Source: Xanthomonas cucurbitae (lineage in GTDB: Bacteria; Pseudomonadota; Gammaproteobacteria; Xanthomonadales; Xanthomonadaceae). From it: DNA of 64,000 nt. Of this stretch, positions 7,140 to 14,963 are shown in pieces. Positions within the stretch are counted from its first letter, which is position 1. Each line of letters begins with the position of its first letter. The notes under the pieces are model-generated. The model was not told the DNA's origin and searched no databases. It saw nothing but the letters and a program-made list of their open reading frames with translations. A program made the position numbers and the translations under genes. The stretch lies in assembly GCF_002939885.1 (NCBI RefSeq), contig NZ_MDED01000009.1, positions 1 to 64,000 on the forward strand, read 5' to 3'.

Positions 7140-8138
7140 TCAGAATGCTTGCAGTGCTTCGGTCAGTTGGCCGTTGTTGTTGACCGCGCCCATGGTGTAG
7201 CCCTGCCAGCCTGGGTAGGCGTTGGGTTCCCAATAGAACACGCCGAGCACGCGCGCGCCGATGGCGTTGCTGCGGCTGAGCAGGTTGGTGAGCATGGCGC
7301 GGGTGGTGGCGGCCTGCTGCCAATCCATGCCGACCTCGGCCACGATCACGTCGCTGCCGTAGCGGGAGATCATGTCGCGCATATTGGTGTCCAGGCGGTT
7401 GTTGTAGTCCTGCCAACTGCCGACGGGGGGGTAATGCGACATGCCGATGACGTCCCACTTGCCGCCGGCCGAGCGCAGGTTGTCGAAGAACCAGCGGAAG
7501 TTGGCGTTGTCGTAGCCATTGGCCAGATGCACGATGACCTTGGCGTTGGGGTACACCGCCTTGGTGGCGTTGTAGCCGCTGTTGATGAACTGGCTCAGGG
7601 TGGCGAAGTTGGGCGTCTTGCCGTCGTTCCACAGCATGCCGCTGTTGATCTCGTTGCCTACCTGCACCCAGCTGACGGTGATGCCGTTGTCCTTGAGGAA
7701 CTTGAGGATGCCCTGGGTGTGGCTATACACATCGGTGTTGAGCTGGGCCACGCTGTGGCCGGCCCAGGCGGCCGGCTTGGTCTGCTTGCCCGGGTCGGCC
7801 CAGCTGTCGCTGTAGTGGAAGTCGATCATGATGCGCATGCCCTGCGCGGCGCGCTTGGCTTTATCGAGGGTGTCGCGGCCATCGTTCCAGCCGCCGGAGG
7901 GGTTGACCCACACGCGCAGGCGAATGGCGTTGCCGCCCACATCCTTGAACAGTTTGATGAAGTCGGTGGTCTTGCCCGAGGCATCGCGAAACACCTGCGG
8001 TGGATTGTTCGCCGCCTGCTGATTGAGCCAGCTGACATCGGCCCCCTTGGCGATGCCCTGGGCGTAGGCGCCGGCACTGAGGACAGACAGCAGCATCACC
8101 CACAGCACGCGGCCGTAGCTGGACTGAAAAATGCGCAT
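7140..8138 (-). CDS. secreted arabinogalactan endo-beta-1,4-galactanase (GH53)
   Basis: GH53 enzymes cleave beta-1,4-galactan side chains of pectin, which suits a plant-associated bacterium. The product has 332 aa with a Sec signal peptide (hydrophobic core LWVMLLSVLSAGAYA, likely cut after AYA-Q). The catalytic pair is visible: acid/base Glu163 in QVGNEINSG and nucleophile Glu268 in VAEVGMDW; the GADVSWLNQ opening and IDFHYSDSWADPGKQ segment are also characteristic. The ATG at 8138 has AGGGAG upstream; upstream in-frame starts add no signal peptide. It is a single-gene unit with REP palindromes downstream. Confidence 0.93.
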   Translation of the reverse strand: MRIFQSSYGRVLWVMLLSVLSAGAYAQGIAKGADVSWLNQQAANNPPQVFRDASGKTTDFIKLFKDVGGNAIRLRVWVNPSGGWNDGRDTLDKAKRAAQGMRIMIDFHYSDSWADPGKQTKPAAWAGHSVAQLNTDVYSHTQGILKFLKDNGITVSWVQVGNEINSGMLWNDGKTPNFATLSQFINSGYNATKAVYPNAKVIVHLANGYDNANFRWFFDNLRSAGGKWDVIGMSHYPPVGSWQDYNNRLDTNMRDMISRYGSDVIVAEVGMDWQQAATTRAMLTNLLSRSNAIGARVLGVFYWEPNAYPGWQGYTMGAVNNNGQLTEALQAF

Positions 8139-8420
8139 GAATCGCTCCCTTGGTCGATGGATGTCGCGCCAGACGGCGCTCTGTTTGGCCCCCCCGGATC
8201 CGGTGACGTGTCTGCGGTGATGCAAGCGTCGGATCGTGTTGGCCTGGCCTCACTGCAAACCGGTGGCGATTCAAACACGGCGCTGCAAGGCGCTTGAGGC
8301 CGCTATAGGTGGGCCGCTATTGCGGTATAGGTCATGGCAGCAAAATGCTGAGCGAGCAGGCACTGCGTTACCACGACGTTGTGCGGGTGCAGCAGGAAAC
8401 CCGCGCGTGAGCGCGCGATC
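8139..8420. other. intergenic stretch before the galactanase gene
   Basis: This lies between the galactanase start and the terminator of the lipase effector gene. It should contain the galactanase promoter on the minus strand, but no convincing -35/-10 pair or operator could be picked out. Confidence 0.4.
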
Positions 8421-8448
8421 AAATGAAAAACGCCGGACTGGCCGGCGT
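8421..8448 (-). terminator. rho-independent terminator downstream of the lipase effector gene
   Basis: On the minus strand ACGCCGG pairs with CCGGCGT across a five-base loop and is followed by TTTTCATTT. It lies about 100 bp past the stop at 8550 and matches the direction of that gene. Confidence 0.7.
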
Positions 8449-8549
8449 GTTCTTGCAGCGTTGATTGGCGCAACGGCATGACCATGCCGCCGCCGGGGTG
8501 ACGCGAAACGGGGCCGGAGAAGGCCATCGCCTCCAACGCAGCGTCTACC

Positions 8550-9872
8550 TCACACCATTGCGCGTGGAGCCTGCTGCTGTTGCTGGGTCTGCGCCTGCTG
8601 TTGCTCCAGCGCCGGCGATTGACGTGCGGCGTTGTCGGCCACACGTTGGCTGCTCTGCTCGAGCGGGGTGTTGATGGCGGTCATGGTGTCCACGCCGACG
8701 CGTAGCTGCCCGGGGTCGTCCACGCGTCCCTGCACGGCAAACGTGCGCGCCGCGTCTGGGCTCATCAATACCGCGTCGATGCGCTGGCCACCGGCGGCAT
8801 GCATTTCCGCAGCGAGCGAGCCAGACAGTTGCGCGCTGTGCTGGTCGGGAGTGCGCCCGGCACGCGCATCCTGCGCGTGCACGCCGCGCTGTGCGTCCTG
8901 GAACAGCGCATTGCCGGGGTGCCCCGAGTGGTCGATGCGCAGTGACGTGTGATCGTTGGCATGCTCGCGTGCATCGCGCCTGGCCGGTTCGCCTGGTGCG
9001 AGCGGGCCGCGGACGGCATCGATCAGGTCCTGCCCAAGGCCGGGAGCGCTGCGCGTGAGGATGGTGGTGCCGGTGCGCAGGCCGTTCACGTCGCTGCGGT
9101 ATTCGTCGATCATCCGCGCATTCTGTGCGGCGAGCGGGCGCGCGTTGGGGTCCTTCAGCGCAGACTGCTCGCCGAGGAAATTGCCCAGCTTGTGCGCACC
9201 CAACGAGCCGCCGGCCGCCACCAGCGGATAGTCCGGAATCAGGAAGTTGGCCTTGCTGTTGCTGTAACCGCTGGCGCTCAGCGTGGAGATTTCGTCGGGC
9301 TTGGCGTAGATGCGCACCTGTCCGAAATGCGGTGACGCCGCGCTGACCGGATCGGAGGCCATGACGTGATTGACCACGCTGGTGCCACCTTCGGGAATCC
9401 GGTAGCCCAGGCTGGCTGCGCCATAGGCGTTGAACGTCTCGCCCTTGAGATCGTAATGGTGAGCAGAAATCTGTGCCAGCGCACCGCCGAGGGAGTGGCC
9501 GGTGACGGTGACTTCGGGCGTACGCCCCTCTTCCTTGCCAATTTCCTTTGCATAACTCAGGGCATGCTTGGTCAACTCCAATGCATCCGCTGCTTGCGGA
9601 TTGGTCCGTGAAGTGACCATTTTTGCATCGGTGAGAACGTCATTGATTGCACCTTCGGTACCACGGTGCGCAACCACGATCTCGCCACTGCCGTCGCGGC
9701 GATAGATCGTGCCTTGATAGCCATTGGACCTGTTGTTGACGTGCTCGAGAACGGCGTAACGCTGCCCCTCGATTGTGACAATTTCTTCCTGCCCCGGCGC
9801 GCGCCGACCTACAGCACGGTCCTTGTAGGCATCTTCGGACAAGCCCGCATACTGCAGTGAGGGGACGCTCAT
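8550..9872 (-). CDS. class 3 lipase/phospholipase, predicted Xanthomonas T4SS antibacterial effector (XVIPCD protein)
   Basis: The first 235 residues form a Lipase_3 hydrolase: nucleophile elbow GHSLGG with Ser127, probable Asp174 (ASDPVS) and His227 (GAHKLGNF). Residues about 300-420 carry the hallmarks of the XVIPCD secretion signal: LRIDHSGHPGN, SPDAARTFAVQG, a DP-containing turn, TPLEQSSQR, and a Gln-rich tail. XVIPCD proteins are delivered by the Xanthomonas type IV secretion system into rival bacteria. The gene is the distal one of a two-gene operon, overlapping the lipoprotein gene by 4 bp (ATGA). It resembles the X. citri lipase effector I remember as XAC0574; that match is recalled, not searched. 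No T4SS structural genes lie in this window. Confidence 0.88.
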   Translation of the reverse strand: MSVPSLQYAGLSEDAYKDRAVGRRAPGQEEIVTIEGQRYAVLEHVNNRSNGYQGTIYRRDGSGEIVVAHRGTEGAINDVLTDAKMVTSRTNPQAADALELTKHALSYAKEIGKEEGRTPEVTVTGHSLGGALAQISAHHYDLKGETFNAYGAASLGYRIPEGGTSVVNHVMASDPVSAASPHFGQVRIYAKPDEISTLSASGYSNSKANFLIPDYPLVAAGGSLGAHKLGNFLGEQSALKDPNARPLAAQNARMIDEYRSDVNGLRTGTTILTRSAPGLGQDLIDAVRGPLAPGEPARRDAREHANDHTSLRIDHSGHPGNALFQDAQRGVHAQDARAGRTPDQHSAQLSGSLAAEMHAAGGQRIDAVLMSPDAARTFAVQGRVDDPGQLRVGVDTMTAINTPLEQSSQRVADNAARQSPALEQQQAQTQQQQQAPRAMV

Positions 9873-10537
9873 GGCGCAACTTCCTTGGCAGCCAATGTGA
9901 TGGTGAAGAGATTGTCTCGAATCTCAGACTTGAATCCTTCAGGATCGGATTTTCCCATGTCTGGAAAATTACTCATCTCAGAACGAGGATAGCGCTCGCT
10001 CCAATAATATTCCGTGGATGTTTGTTGCGCCGTTATCTTCGCGGCTTCAATAAACGACAGGAAACGCGTCTCTTCTTCTGCACCCGTCGCTTTGAGCGTC
10101 ACACTTGCCCCACTGAATTCCCAGTGGCAGACGCCGCGACCGTAATAGTCCTCGTCCTGCATCAGATCCAGATAAACGGTGCCGCGATATTCGGTGTCGG
10201 AGATCTTCTTGAGTGCGAAGTCTTCCTGGCTGGTGATGCGCCCGGCGGTGCCGGTCTCCGGCTGGATCTTGCCGCACTCGGCCTCGTTGCTGACGTCGTA
10301 CTGTGCCGCACCCTGTACGAGGCCAAAGGTACCCGGTGCATCCTTCAAGGTCAGTGTGACCTCGAAGGCCTTGCGCGGGCTGGGATTCAACTTGGCTAGG
10401 CCGCGGCCGCCGGCATCGACATCGGCTTGCGCAACAGCCTCGGCGGTGGGGGATGGGGTCTGGTTCATGCTGGTCTCCGGGGGGCTGCAGGCCGTGCAAA
10501 AAAGGGCCAGCAGGCTCGGAACAAGAATCTGGCGCAA
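9869..10537 (-). CDS. periplasmic lipoprotein, predicted immunity protein for the lipase effector
   Basis: The product has 222 aa with a short lipoprotein signal (ILVPSLLALFCTAC, lipid-anchored Cys17) and a beta-rich mature part. Immunity proteins of Xanthomonas T4SS effectors are typically lipoproteins encoded directly upstream of the effector, as here, which gives the role; the protein would sit in the periplasm and block the toxin during attack by sister cells. I chose the TTG at 10537 because GGAGG lies six bases upstream and it yields a normal-length signal peptide; a TTG ten codons earlier is possible. The gene I recall as the X. citri counterpart is XAC0573. Confidence 0.8.
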   Translation of the reverse strand: MRQILVPSLLALFCTACSPPETSMNQTPSPTAEAVAQADVDAGGRGLAKLNPSPRKAFEVTLTLKDAPGTFGLVQGAAQYDVSNEAECGKIQPETGTAGRITSQEDFALKKISDTEYRGTVYLDLMQDEDYYGRGVCHWEFSGASVTLKATGAEEETRFLSFIEAAKITAQQTSTEYYWSERYPRSEMSNFPDMGKSDPEGFKSEIRDNLFTITLAAKEVAP

Positions 10538-10605
10538 GGCCGGCCTCCGTGGCAGTTGGGCCGCCAATCTAGTTCGGTAGCGCCCGCAGGGTCAATGAGG
10601 AGCGG

Positions 10606-12726
10606 GTGAGGACGAGGCCGCTTTCAGGCCTTGTCGCGCTGGGCAAAAGTGCCATGATCGGCAGTACCAGCCGCCAGGGAGCGCGTGTCATCGTCACCTC
10701 CGTCACCCGGCCCGAGGCCAGCGGCCTACCAACACCGGTCACCCCGCGTGTGCACTGGCGCAATAGCCTACGCGTGCGGGTGTTGCTGGCTGCCACCGTG
10801 CTGCTGGTGATGCTGCTGATCGTATTGGGGACGGTGTTCTACCTGGGCGCACGCGCGGAGTTGGTGGAAGCTGCCCGCATCGAGGTGGACGGGCTGACCG
10901 AGCAGACCGCACGCAGCCTGGCAGCCATGCTGGATTCGGCGCAGGTCAGCGGCCGTACGCTGGCCGCCAGCAGCAGCGCGGTGGGGCTGCAACCCTTCAA
11001 CCTGCGCGCCCTGTTGCTGGCCACGCTCGATGGCGACCCGGATATCGGTTCGGCGAGGCTGATAATCGAACCGCACACGCAAAAGGCCGGCGACACCGGC
11101 TTTGTGTGGAACGTGTATCGCAACGGCACGCAACTGGTGGAGAAGTCGGCGCTGGAGGTGGGCTACGACTACCACGCGATGCCGTGGTACCAGCGCACCC
11201 AGCGTGAAGGCCGGGCGTGGTGGTCCGAGCCGTTTCTCGGCAGCGATGGCGGCACGACGCTGTACACCAGCTACAACCTGCCGCTGCGCCGGCCCGGCGA
11301 TGCACCGCATGCGGCGCCGGTGGGCATGGTGAGCGTGGATCTTCCATTGCAGCATCTGCAGGAGATCATCGACGAGTTGCCGCGCGATATCGGCATCCAG
11401 CCGATGCTGCTGTCGCCGGAAGACCGGCTGGTGTTCGGCCCGGACCCGGCGCTCAATCTGCAGCACACATTGGACAGCTACGTGGCGCGCGCGCGCCCGG
11501 ATCTACGCCCGTTGCAGCGCGCGGTGGCGGCAGGCCAGCCAATTTCGTTCTCGCACACCGCGCCCGATGGCGAGCGCTTCCTCACCCATAGCGCGGCGGT
11601 CGGGCACAGCGGCTGGACCTTCGTGCTGTCCGCGTCCGAGGCCTACGTGCTGTCGGGCCTGAACTGGCTGGCGGCGTGGGTGGCGGCCGCGGCCGTACTC
11701 GGGGCGGGGGTGTGGTGGTGGTTGATGCGGCGGATCACCTGCGCGCTGACACGGCCGATCGAGGAACTGACCGACACCGCCGAGCATTTCCGGCGTGGCG
11801 AATTCGAGTACCCACTGCGGCATATAGAACGGCGTGACGAAGTCGGCGTGATGGCGCGCGCGTTCGACAGCGCGCGCGATGCGATCCGCGATCATATTGC
11901 GAAGATCGGCGAGATGACCGCCGCGCGCGAGCGCATGCACAGCGAGCTGCAGATTGCGCGCGAGATCCAGCAGGCAATGCTGCCATCCGGGCGCACTTTC
12001 GATCGCGCCGGCTCGCATCTGGAAACCTGTGCCTGGCTGGAGCCGGCCAAAGCGGTGGGTGGCGATTTCTACCATTTCTTCGAAACCGAGCCGGGCCTGC
12101 TGTGGTTTGTGGTGGGGGATGTCTCCGACAAGGGCGTGCCGGCGGCGCTGTTCATGGCGCGCGCCGTGAGTGTGCTGGAGATCGCCGCGCGCCGGCACAC
12201 GCGCCCGGACGGCATCCTGATCGCCGCCTCCACCCGCCTGGCCGAGAACAACGACACCTGCATGTTCGCCACCGTGCTGTGCGGGTTGATCGACGTGGTG
12301 AGCGGCGATTACTGGCTGGCCAGCGCCGGACACGAGCCGCCGCTGTTGATCGGCACCGACGGCAGTGTGCGTGCGTTGCCGCTGGAAACCGGCGCACCGC
12401 TGGGCATCGAGCCACAGGTGGCGTTCCCGGTGCTGCAGGGCCGCATGAGTGCCGGGCAGACCCTGCTGGGCTACACCGATGGGGTGACCGAGGCGATGGA
12501 CGAGCGGGGCGCCAGCTATGGGCTCAAGCGACTGTTGGTCGCGCTGGACCCACGCCGCAGTCCGGCGGCGCAGTGCAACGCGGTGGTTGCCGATATCGCC
12601 CGCTTCGCCGGCAAGGCCGAGCCCTATGACGACATCACCCTGCTGGCGATCCGGCTGCGGCAGGAGCATGCTGGGCACCTGGCAGAGGCTGGCCGGGACA
12701 GCCCCGGAAAGGCATCGACTGCATGA
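10606..12726 (+). CDS. membrane-bound sensor with Cache, HAMP and SpoIIE/PP2C phosphatase domains (RsbU-like)
   Basis: A PP2C-type serine phosphatase expected to dephosphorylate the STAS protein encoded two genes downstream. Of 706 aa, residues about 60-83 form the first membrane helix, about 90-340 a periplasmic Cache-like sensor domain, about 350-373 the second helix (WLAAWVAAAAVLGAGVWWW), then HAMP (PIEELTDTAEHF), a short linker and the phosphatase domain. Metal-binding motifs GGDFY, GDVSDKG, DGVTEAM and YDDITLLAI are all intact. The GTG at 10606 has GAGGAG just upstream, though spacing is short; an ATG at 10654 is the alternative. It overlaps the next gene by 4 bp. Confidence 0.9.
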   Translation: MRTRPLSGLVALGKSAMIGSTSRQGARVIVTSVTRPEASGLPTPVTPRVHWRNSLRVRVLLAATVLLVMLLIVLGTVFYLGARAELVEAARIEVDGLTEQTARSLAAMLDSAQVSGRTLAASSSAVGLQPFNLRALLLATLDGDPDIGSARLIIEPHTQKAGDTGFVWNVYRNGTQLVEKSALEVGYDYHAMPWYQRTQREGRAWWSEPFLGSDGGTTLYTSYNLPLRRPGDAPHAAPVGMVSVDLPLQHLQEIIDELPRDIGIQPMLLSPEDRLVFGPDPALNLQHTLDSYVARARPDLRPLQRAVAAGQPISFSHTAPDGERFLTHSAAVGHSGWTFVLSASEAYVLSGLNWLAAWVAAAAVLGAGVWWWLMRRITCALTRPIEELTDTAEHFRRGEFEYPLRHIERRDEVGVMARAFDSARDAIRDHIAKIGEMTAARERMHSELQIAREIQQAMLPSGRTFDRAGSHLETCAWLEPAKAVGGDFYHFFETEPGLLWFVVGDVSDKGVPAALFMARAVSVLEIAARRHTRPDGILIAASTRLAENNDTCMFATVLCGLIDVVSGDYWLASAGHEPPLLIGTDGSVRALPLETGAPLGIEPQVAFPVLQGRMSAGQTLLGYTDGVTEAMDERGASYGLKRLLVALDPRRSPAAQCNAVVADIARFAGKAEPYDDITLLAIRLRQEHAGHLAEAGRDSPGKASTA

Positions 12727-13154
12727 AGCTGGACCTGGCCATCGCACCGTCGCTGGCGCAACTGGCTGGCGCCAACGACGCGCTGGAAGCCTCGCTGACG
12801 CGCGAAGGCCTGCATGCCGAGCGCATCGGCCAGGTGCGGCTGATCGTGGAAGAGCTCGGCTGCAATGCACTCACCCACGGCCAATGCGTGGAGCAGCCGC
12901 TGCGCCTGCAGTTGCAGTTGGACCCGCAGGCGCTGGTGCTGGAAATGCACGACTCGGGTACCGCGTTCGACCCCTGCGCGGCGGCCTTGCCCGAGTTGGA
13001 TTGCGAGCTGGACAAGCGCCAGATCGGCGGGTTGGGGTTATTTCTGGTGCATCAGTTCGCCGATCACATCGACTACCGCCGCGATGGTGCATACAACATC
13101 GTGCGCATCACCCTGTTGCACCCGTACGCCCCTGTCCCCGAGGCTTTGTCATGA
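12723..13154 (+). CDS. RsbW-like anti-sigma-type serine kinase (HATPase_c_2)
   Basis: A 143-aa GHKL ATPase that should phosphorylate the STAS protein and, when unbound, hold a target protein inactive. The N box is EELGCNALTHG, the G1 box HDSGTAFDP, and the G2 box GGLGLFLV. It overlaps the phosphatase gene upstream and the STAS gene downstream by 4 bp each, so the three are made together. Gram-negative partner-switching kinases usually control a cyclase, an adaptor or an anti-sigma target rather than SigB; the target here is unknown and no sigma factor is encoded nearby. Confidence 0.87.
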   Translation: MKLDLAIAPSLAQLAGANDALEASLTREGLHAERIGQVRLIVEELGCNALTHGQCVEQPLRLQLQLDPQALVLEMHDSGTAFDPCAAALPELDCELDKRQIGGLGLFLVHQFADHIDYRRDGAYNIVRITLLHPYAPVPEALS

Positions 13155-13570
13155 CCACGCTCGCCATCCAGATCGATCCGCCGCAAGACACCCGTCAACG
13201 CGTCATCCTGACCGGCCGGCTGGACACCCATACCTATCAAGACCTGGACGCGGCACTGTCGCCGTTGCTGGGGACTTGCATCACCACGCTGGTGCTGGAC
13301 CTGGCCGCGCTGGAATACATTTCCAGCGCCGGTATCCGCAGCATCTTCAAGGCGCGTAAGGCGCTGGCCACGCGTCAGGGCAAGGTGCTGGTGACACATC
13401 CGCAGCCGCAGATCCGCAAGGTCTTCGACATGGTGAAGGCGGTGCCGCTGAGCGATGTGTTCGCCTCTGCCGAGGAACTGGACGCCTACCTGGCGGCGAT
13501 GCAGCGCAAGGTGATCGAGCAGAGCGCGCACGGCGACGCGCCGATCGTGGCGCATTTCGCCGAAGCCTGA
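13151..13570 (+). CDS. STAS-domain anti-sigma-factor antagonist-like protein (RsbV-like)
   Basis: A 139-aa protein with one STAS domain. The conserved loop YISSAGIRS contains Ser58/Ser59, the expected phosphorylation site for the kinase encoded upstream; VLDLAALEY precedes it as in the family. When dephosphorylated by the SpoIIE-type phosphatase it would bind the kinase and free the kinase's target. The ATG overlaps the stop of the kinase gene (ATGA). A tail of about 25 residues after the STAS fold is less conserved. Confidence 0.88.
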   Translation: MTTLAIQIDPPQDTRQRVILTGRLDTHTYQDLDAALSPLLGTCITTLVLDLAALEYISSAGIRSIFKARKALATRQGKVLVTHPQPQIRKVFDMVKAVPLSDVFASAEELDAYLAAMQRKVIEQSAHGDAPIVAHFAEA

Positions 13571-13647
13571 GCGGTGCAGGGGCACACTGTAGAGCCAGCG
13601 CGCCGGCTGCGTGTCCACGAACTGCCAAGGCAATCGGACGTGTTGGC

Positions 13648-14301
13648 TTAACCGCGTCGCTTCGCCGCGCCGCCGCGTTTCCTGCCTGCCGCCGTGACCG
13701 GCGCGGCCGTTTCGTCGGTGAGTGCGCCGCCGTCGTGCATCTGCTCCAGCCACGACAATGCGTCCACGTAGCCGAGGAAGTGCTGCAGATAACCGGGCGA
13801 ATGCGCACGCATCAGCGTGATGCAGCGATGCACCAGCACGCTGGAATTGAGCGGGCCGGCGTCCTTGGGCGCATCCTGCAGCGATTGCCGCACCTGGCTG
13901 GCGGTGCGCACGGTGGTCCAGGTGCGGCGGAAGTCGTCCAGTGCCGGTAGCTCGGGAAACTGCAGTGCATCGGCGGCGGCGGTCTTGCGGCTGTCCACTT
14001 CCATCAGCGCCGCGTGGCCGGCGAGCTGGTCGCTGAGCACACCCAACCGGCTGCGCTGCGGTGCGGGCGAGACGGCGCGGGATGTCGCGCGCGCGGCGGC
14101 CTGCTCGATCACTGTGGCGTACTGATCGACCAGCGCGGCGAGCTTGTCTTCCAGCACCGCACGCACCGCCGCGTCGGCCTGGGCCTCGGCGCGCGCTGCC
14201 AGCGTCTGCAGCAGGTGGAAGCGCACCGGATCCACCTGGCCGGCACCTTCGGCGTGCCAGCGTTGCAGGCGCGCGCGGCTGGATGCTGCCCGCCTGCTCA
14301 T
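13648..14301 (-). CDS. DUF2894 protein, last gene of a MotA/MotB-like operon
   Basis: A 217-aa soluble, Ala/Arg-rich helical protein ending in a strongly basic tail (AGRKRGGAAKRRG). The conserved core includes FPELPALDDFRRTW and a segment with HRCITLMRAHSPGYLQHFL. DUF2894 proteins are known mainly as part of an operon with DUF3348, DUF802 and OmpA-like genes, exactly the order here. It overlaps the OmpA-like gene by 4 bp. Biochemical role is unknown; a cytoplasmic partner of the stator complex is an inference from context. Confidence 0.82.
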   Translation of the reverse strand: MSRRAASSRARLQRWHAEGAGQVDPVRFHLLQTLAARAEAQADAAVRAVLEDKLAALVDQYATVIEQAAARATSRAVSPAPQRSRLGVLSDQLAGHAALMEVDSRKTAAADALQFPELPALDDFRRTWTTVRTASQVRQSLQDAPKDAGPLNSSVLVHRCITLMRAHSPGYLQHFLGYVDALSWLEQMHDGGALTDETAAPVTAAGRKRGGAAKRRG

Positions 14302-14963
14302 CGTGACGCTGCGGCCGGCGCAGGCGCGTCGTGACGTTTGGTGGATGGACGTGCGATCGGCGCGATCTCCACCCGGCGGTTCCTTGCCCGGCGCGCTTCG
14401 TCGGCGTTGGAATCCACCGGTTGCTGTGAACCGAAGGCGGCAGCGAAGACCGAGGCGGCGGGCACGCCTTCGGCGATCAACGCGCGGGTCACGGTCAGCG
14501 CGCGTTGCGCGGACAGCTCCCAGTTGTCGGCGTAGCGGCGGTTGCCGCCCAGCACCGGGCGGTCGTCGGTGAATCCGCTGACCATCAGGATCTCCTCGCG
14601 CGCGGCCAGGTACTGCGCCAGCGGCGCAGCCAACGACTTCAACACTTCGCGGCCTTCCGGCTGCAATTCATCGGAGTTGAAGGCGAACAGCACATTGCCG
14701 CGGATGCCGATGCGGCCATCGACCAGGGTCACGCGGCCGGCCGCCAGCGGCGCGGCCAGCGCCTGCTCCAGCGTCTTGCGGCGCTGCGCCTCGGCCTGCT
14801 GTTGCTTGACCGCCGCGTCCAGGCGGCTGGACAGCTGCAACTGCACGCCGATCACCCCGACCAGGATCAAGACGAAGGCGCCCAGCAGCACCGACATCAG
14901 GTCGCCGAACGCGGCCCAGATCGGAGTGCCCGATTCGCCGTCGATGTCGATCTCGTCGCTCAT
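14298..14963 (-). CDS. MotB-like protein with one membrane helix and an OmpA peptidoglycan-binding domain
   Basis: A 221-aa protein. The single transmembrane helix (about 15-40) begins with FGDLMSVLLGAF, placing Asp21 where MotB has its proton-carrying Asp32. A short linker leads to an OmpA/MotB domain (about 92-205) with VSGFTDDRP and ARNRRVEI. It overlaps its neighbours by 4 bp on both sides, so it is made with the MotA/TolQ-like protein encoded just upstream. The arrangement is that of an ion-driven stator pair. Flagellar motB is a different gene at 50883. Confidence 0.87.
   Translation of the reverse strand: MSDEIDIDGESGTPIWAAFGDLMSVLLGAFVLILVGVIGVQLQLSSRLDAAVKQQQAEAQRRKTLEQALAAPLAAGRVTLVDGRIGIRGNVLFAFNSDELQPEGREVLKSLAAPLAQYLAAREEILMVSGFTDDRPVLGGNRRYADNWELSAQRALTVTRALIAEGVPAASVFAAAFGSQQPVDSNADEARRARNRRVEIAPIARPSTKRHDAPAPAAASR

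Noticed and set aside
6873-8297. A plus-strand open frame of 474 codons across the REP region and galactanase
   Set aside because: It is antisense to the GH53 gene and runs through non-coding palindromes; it has no motif.
11503-12870. A minus-strand open frame of 455 codons
   Set aside because: It lies antisense to the SpoIIE-type phosphatase gene, which has intact catalytic motifs.
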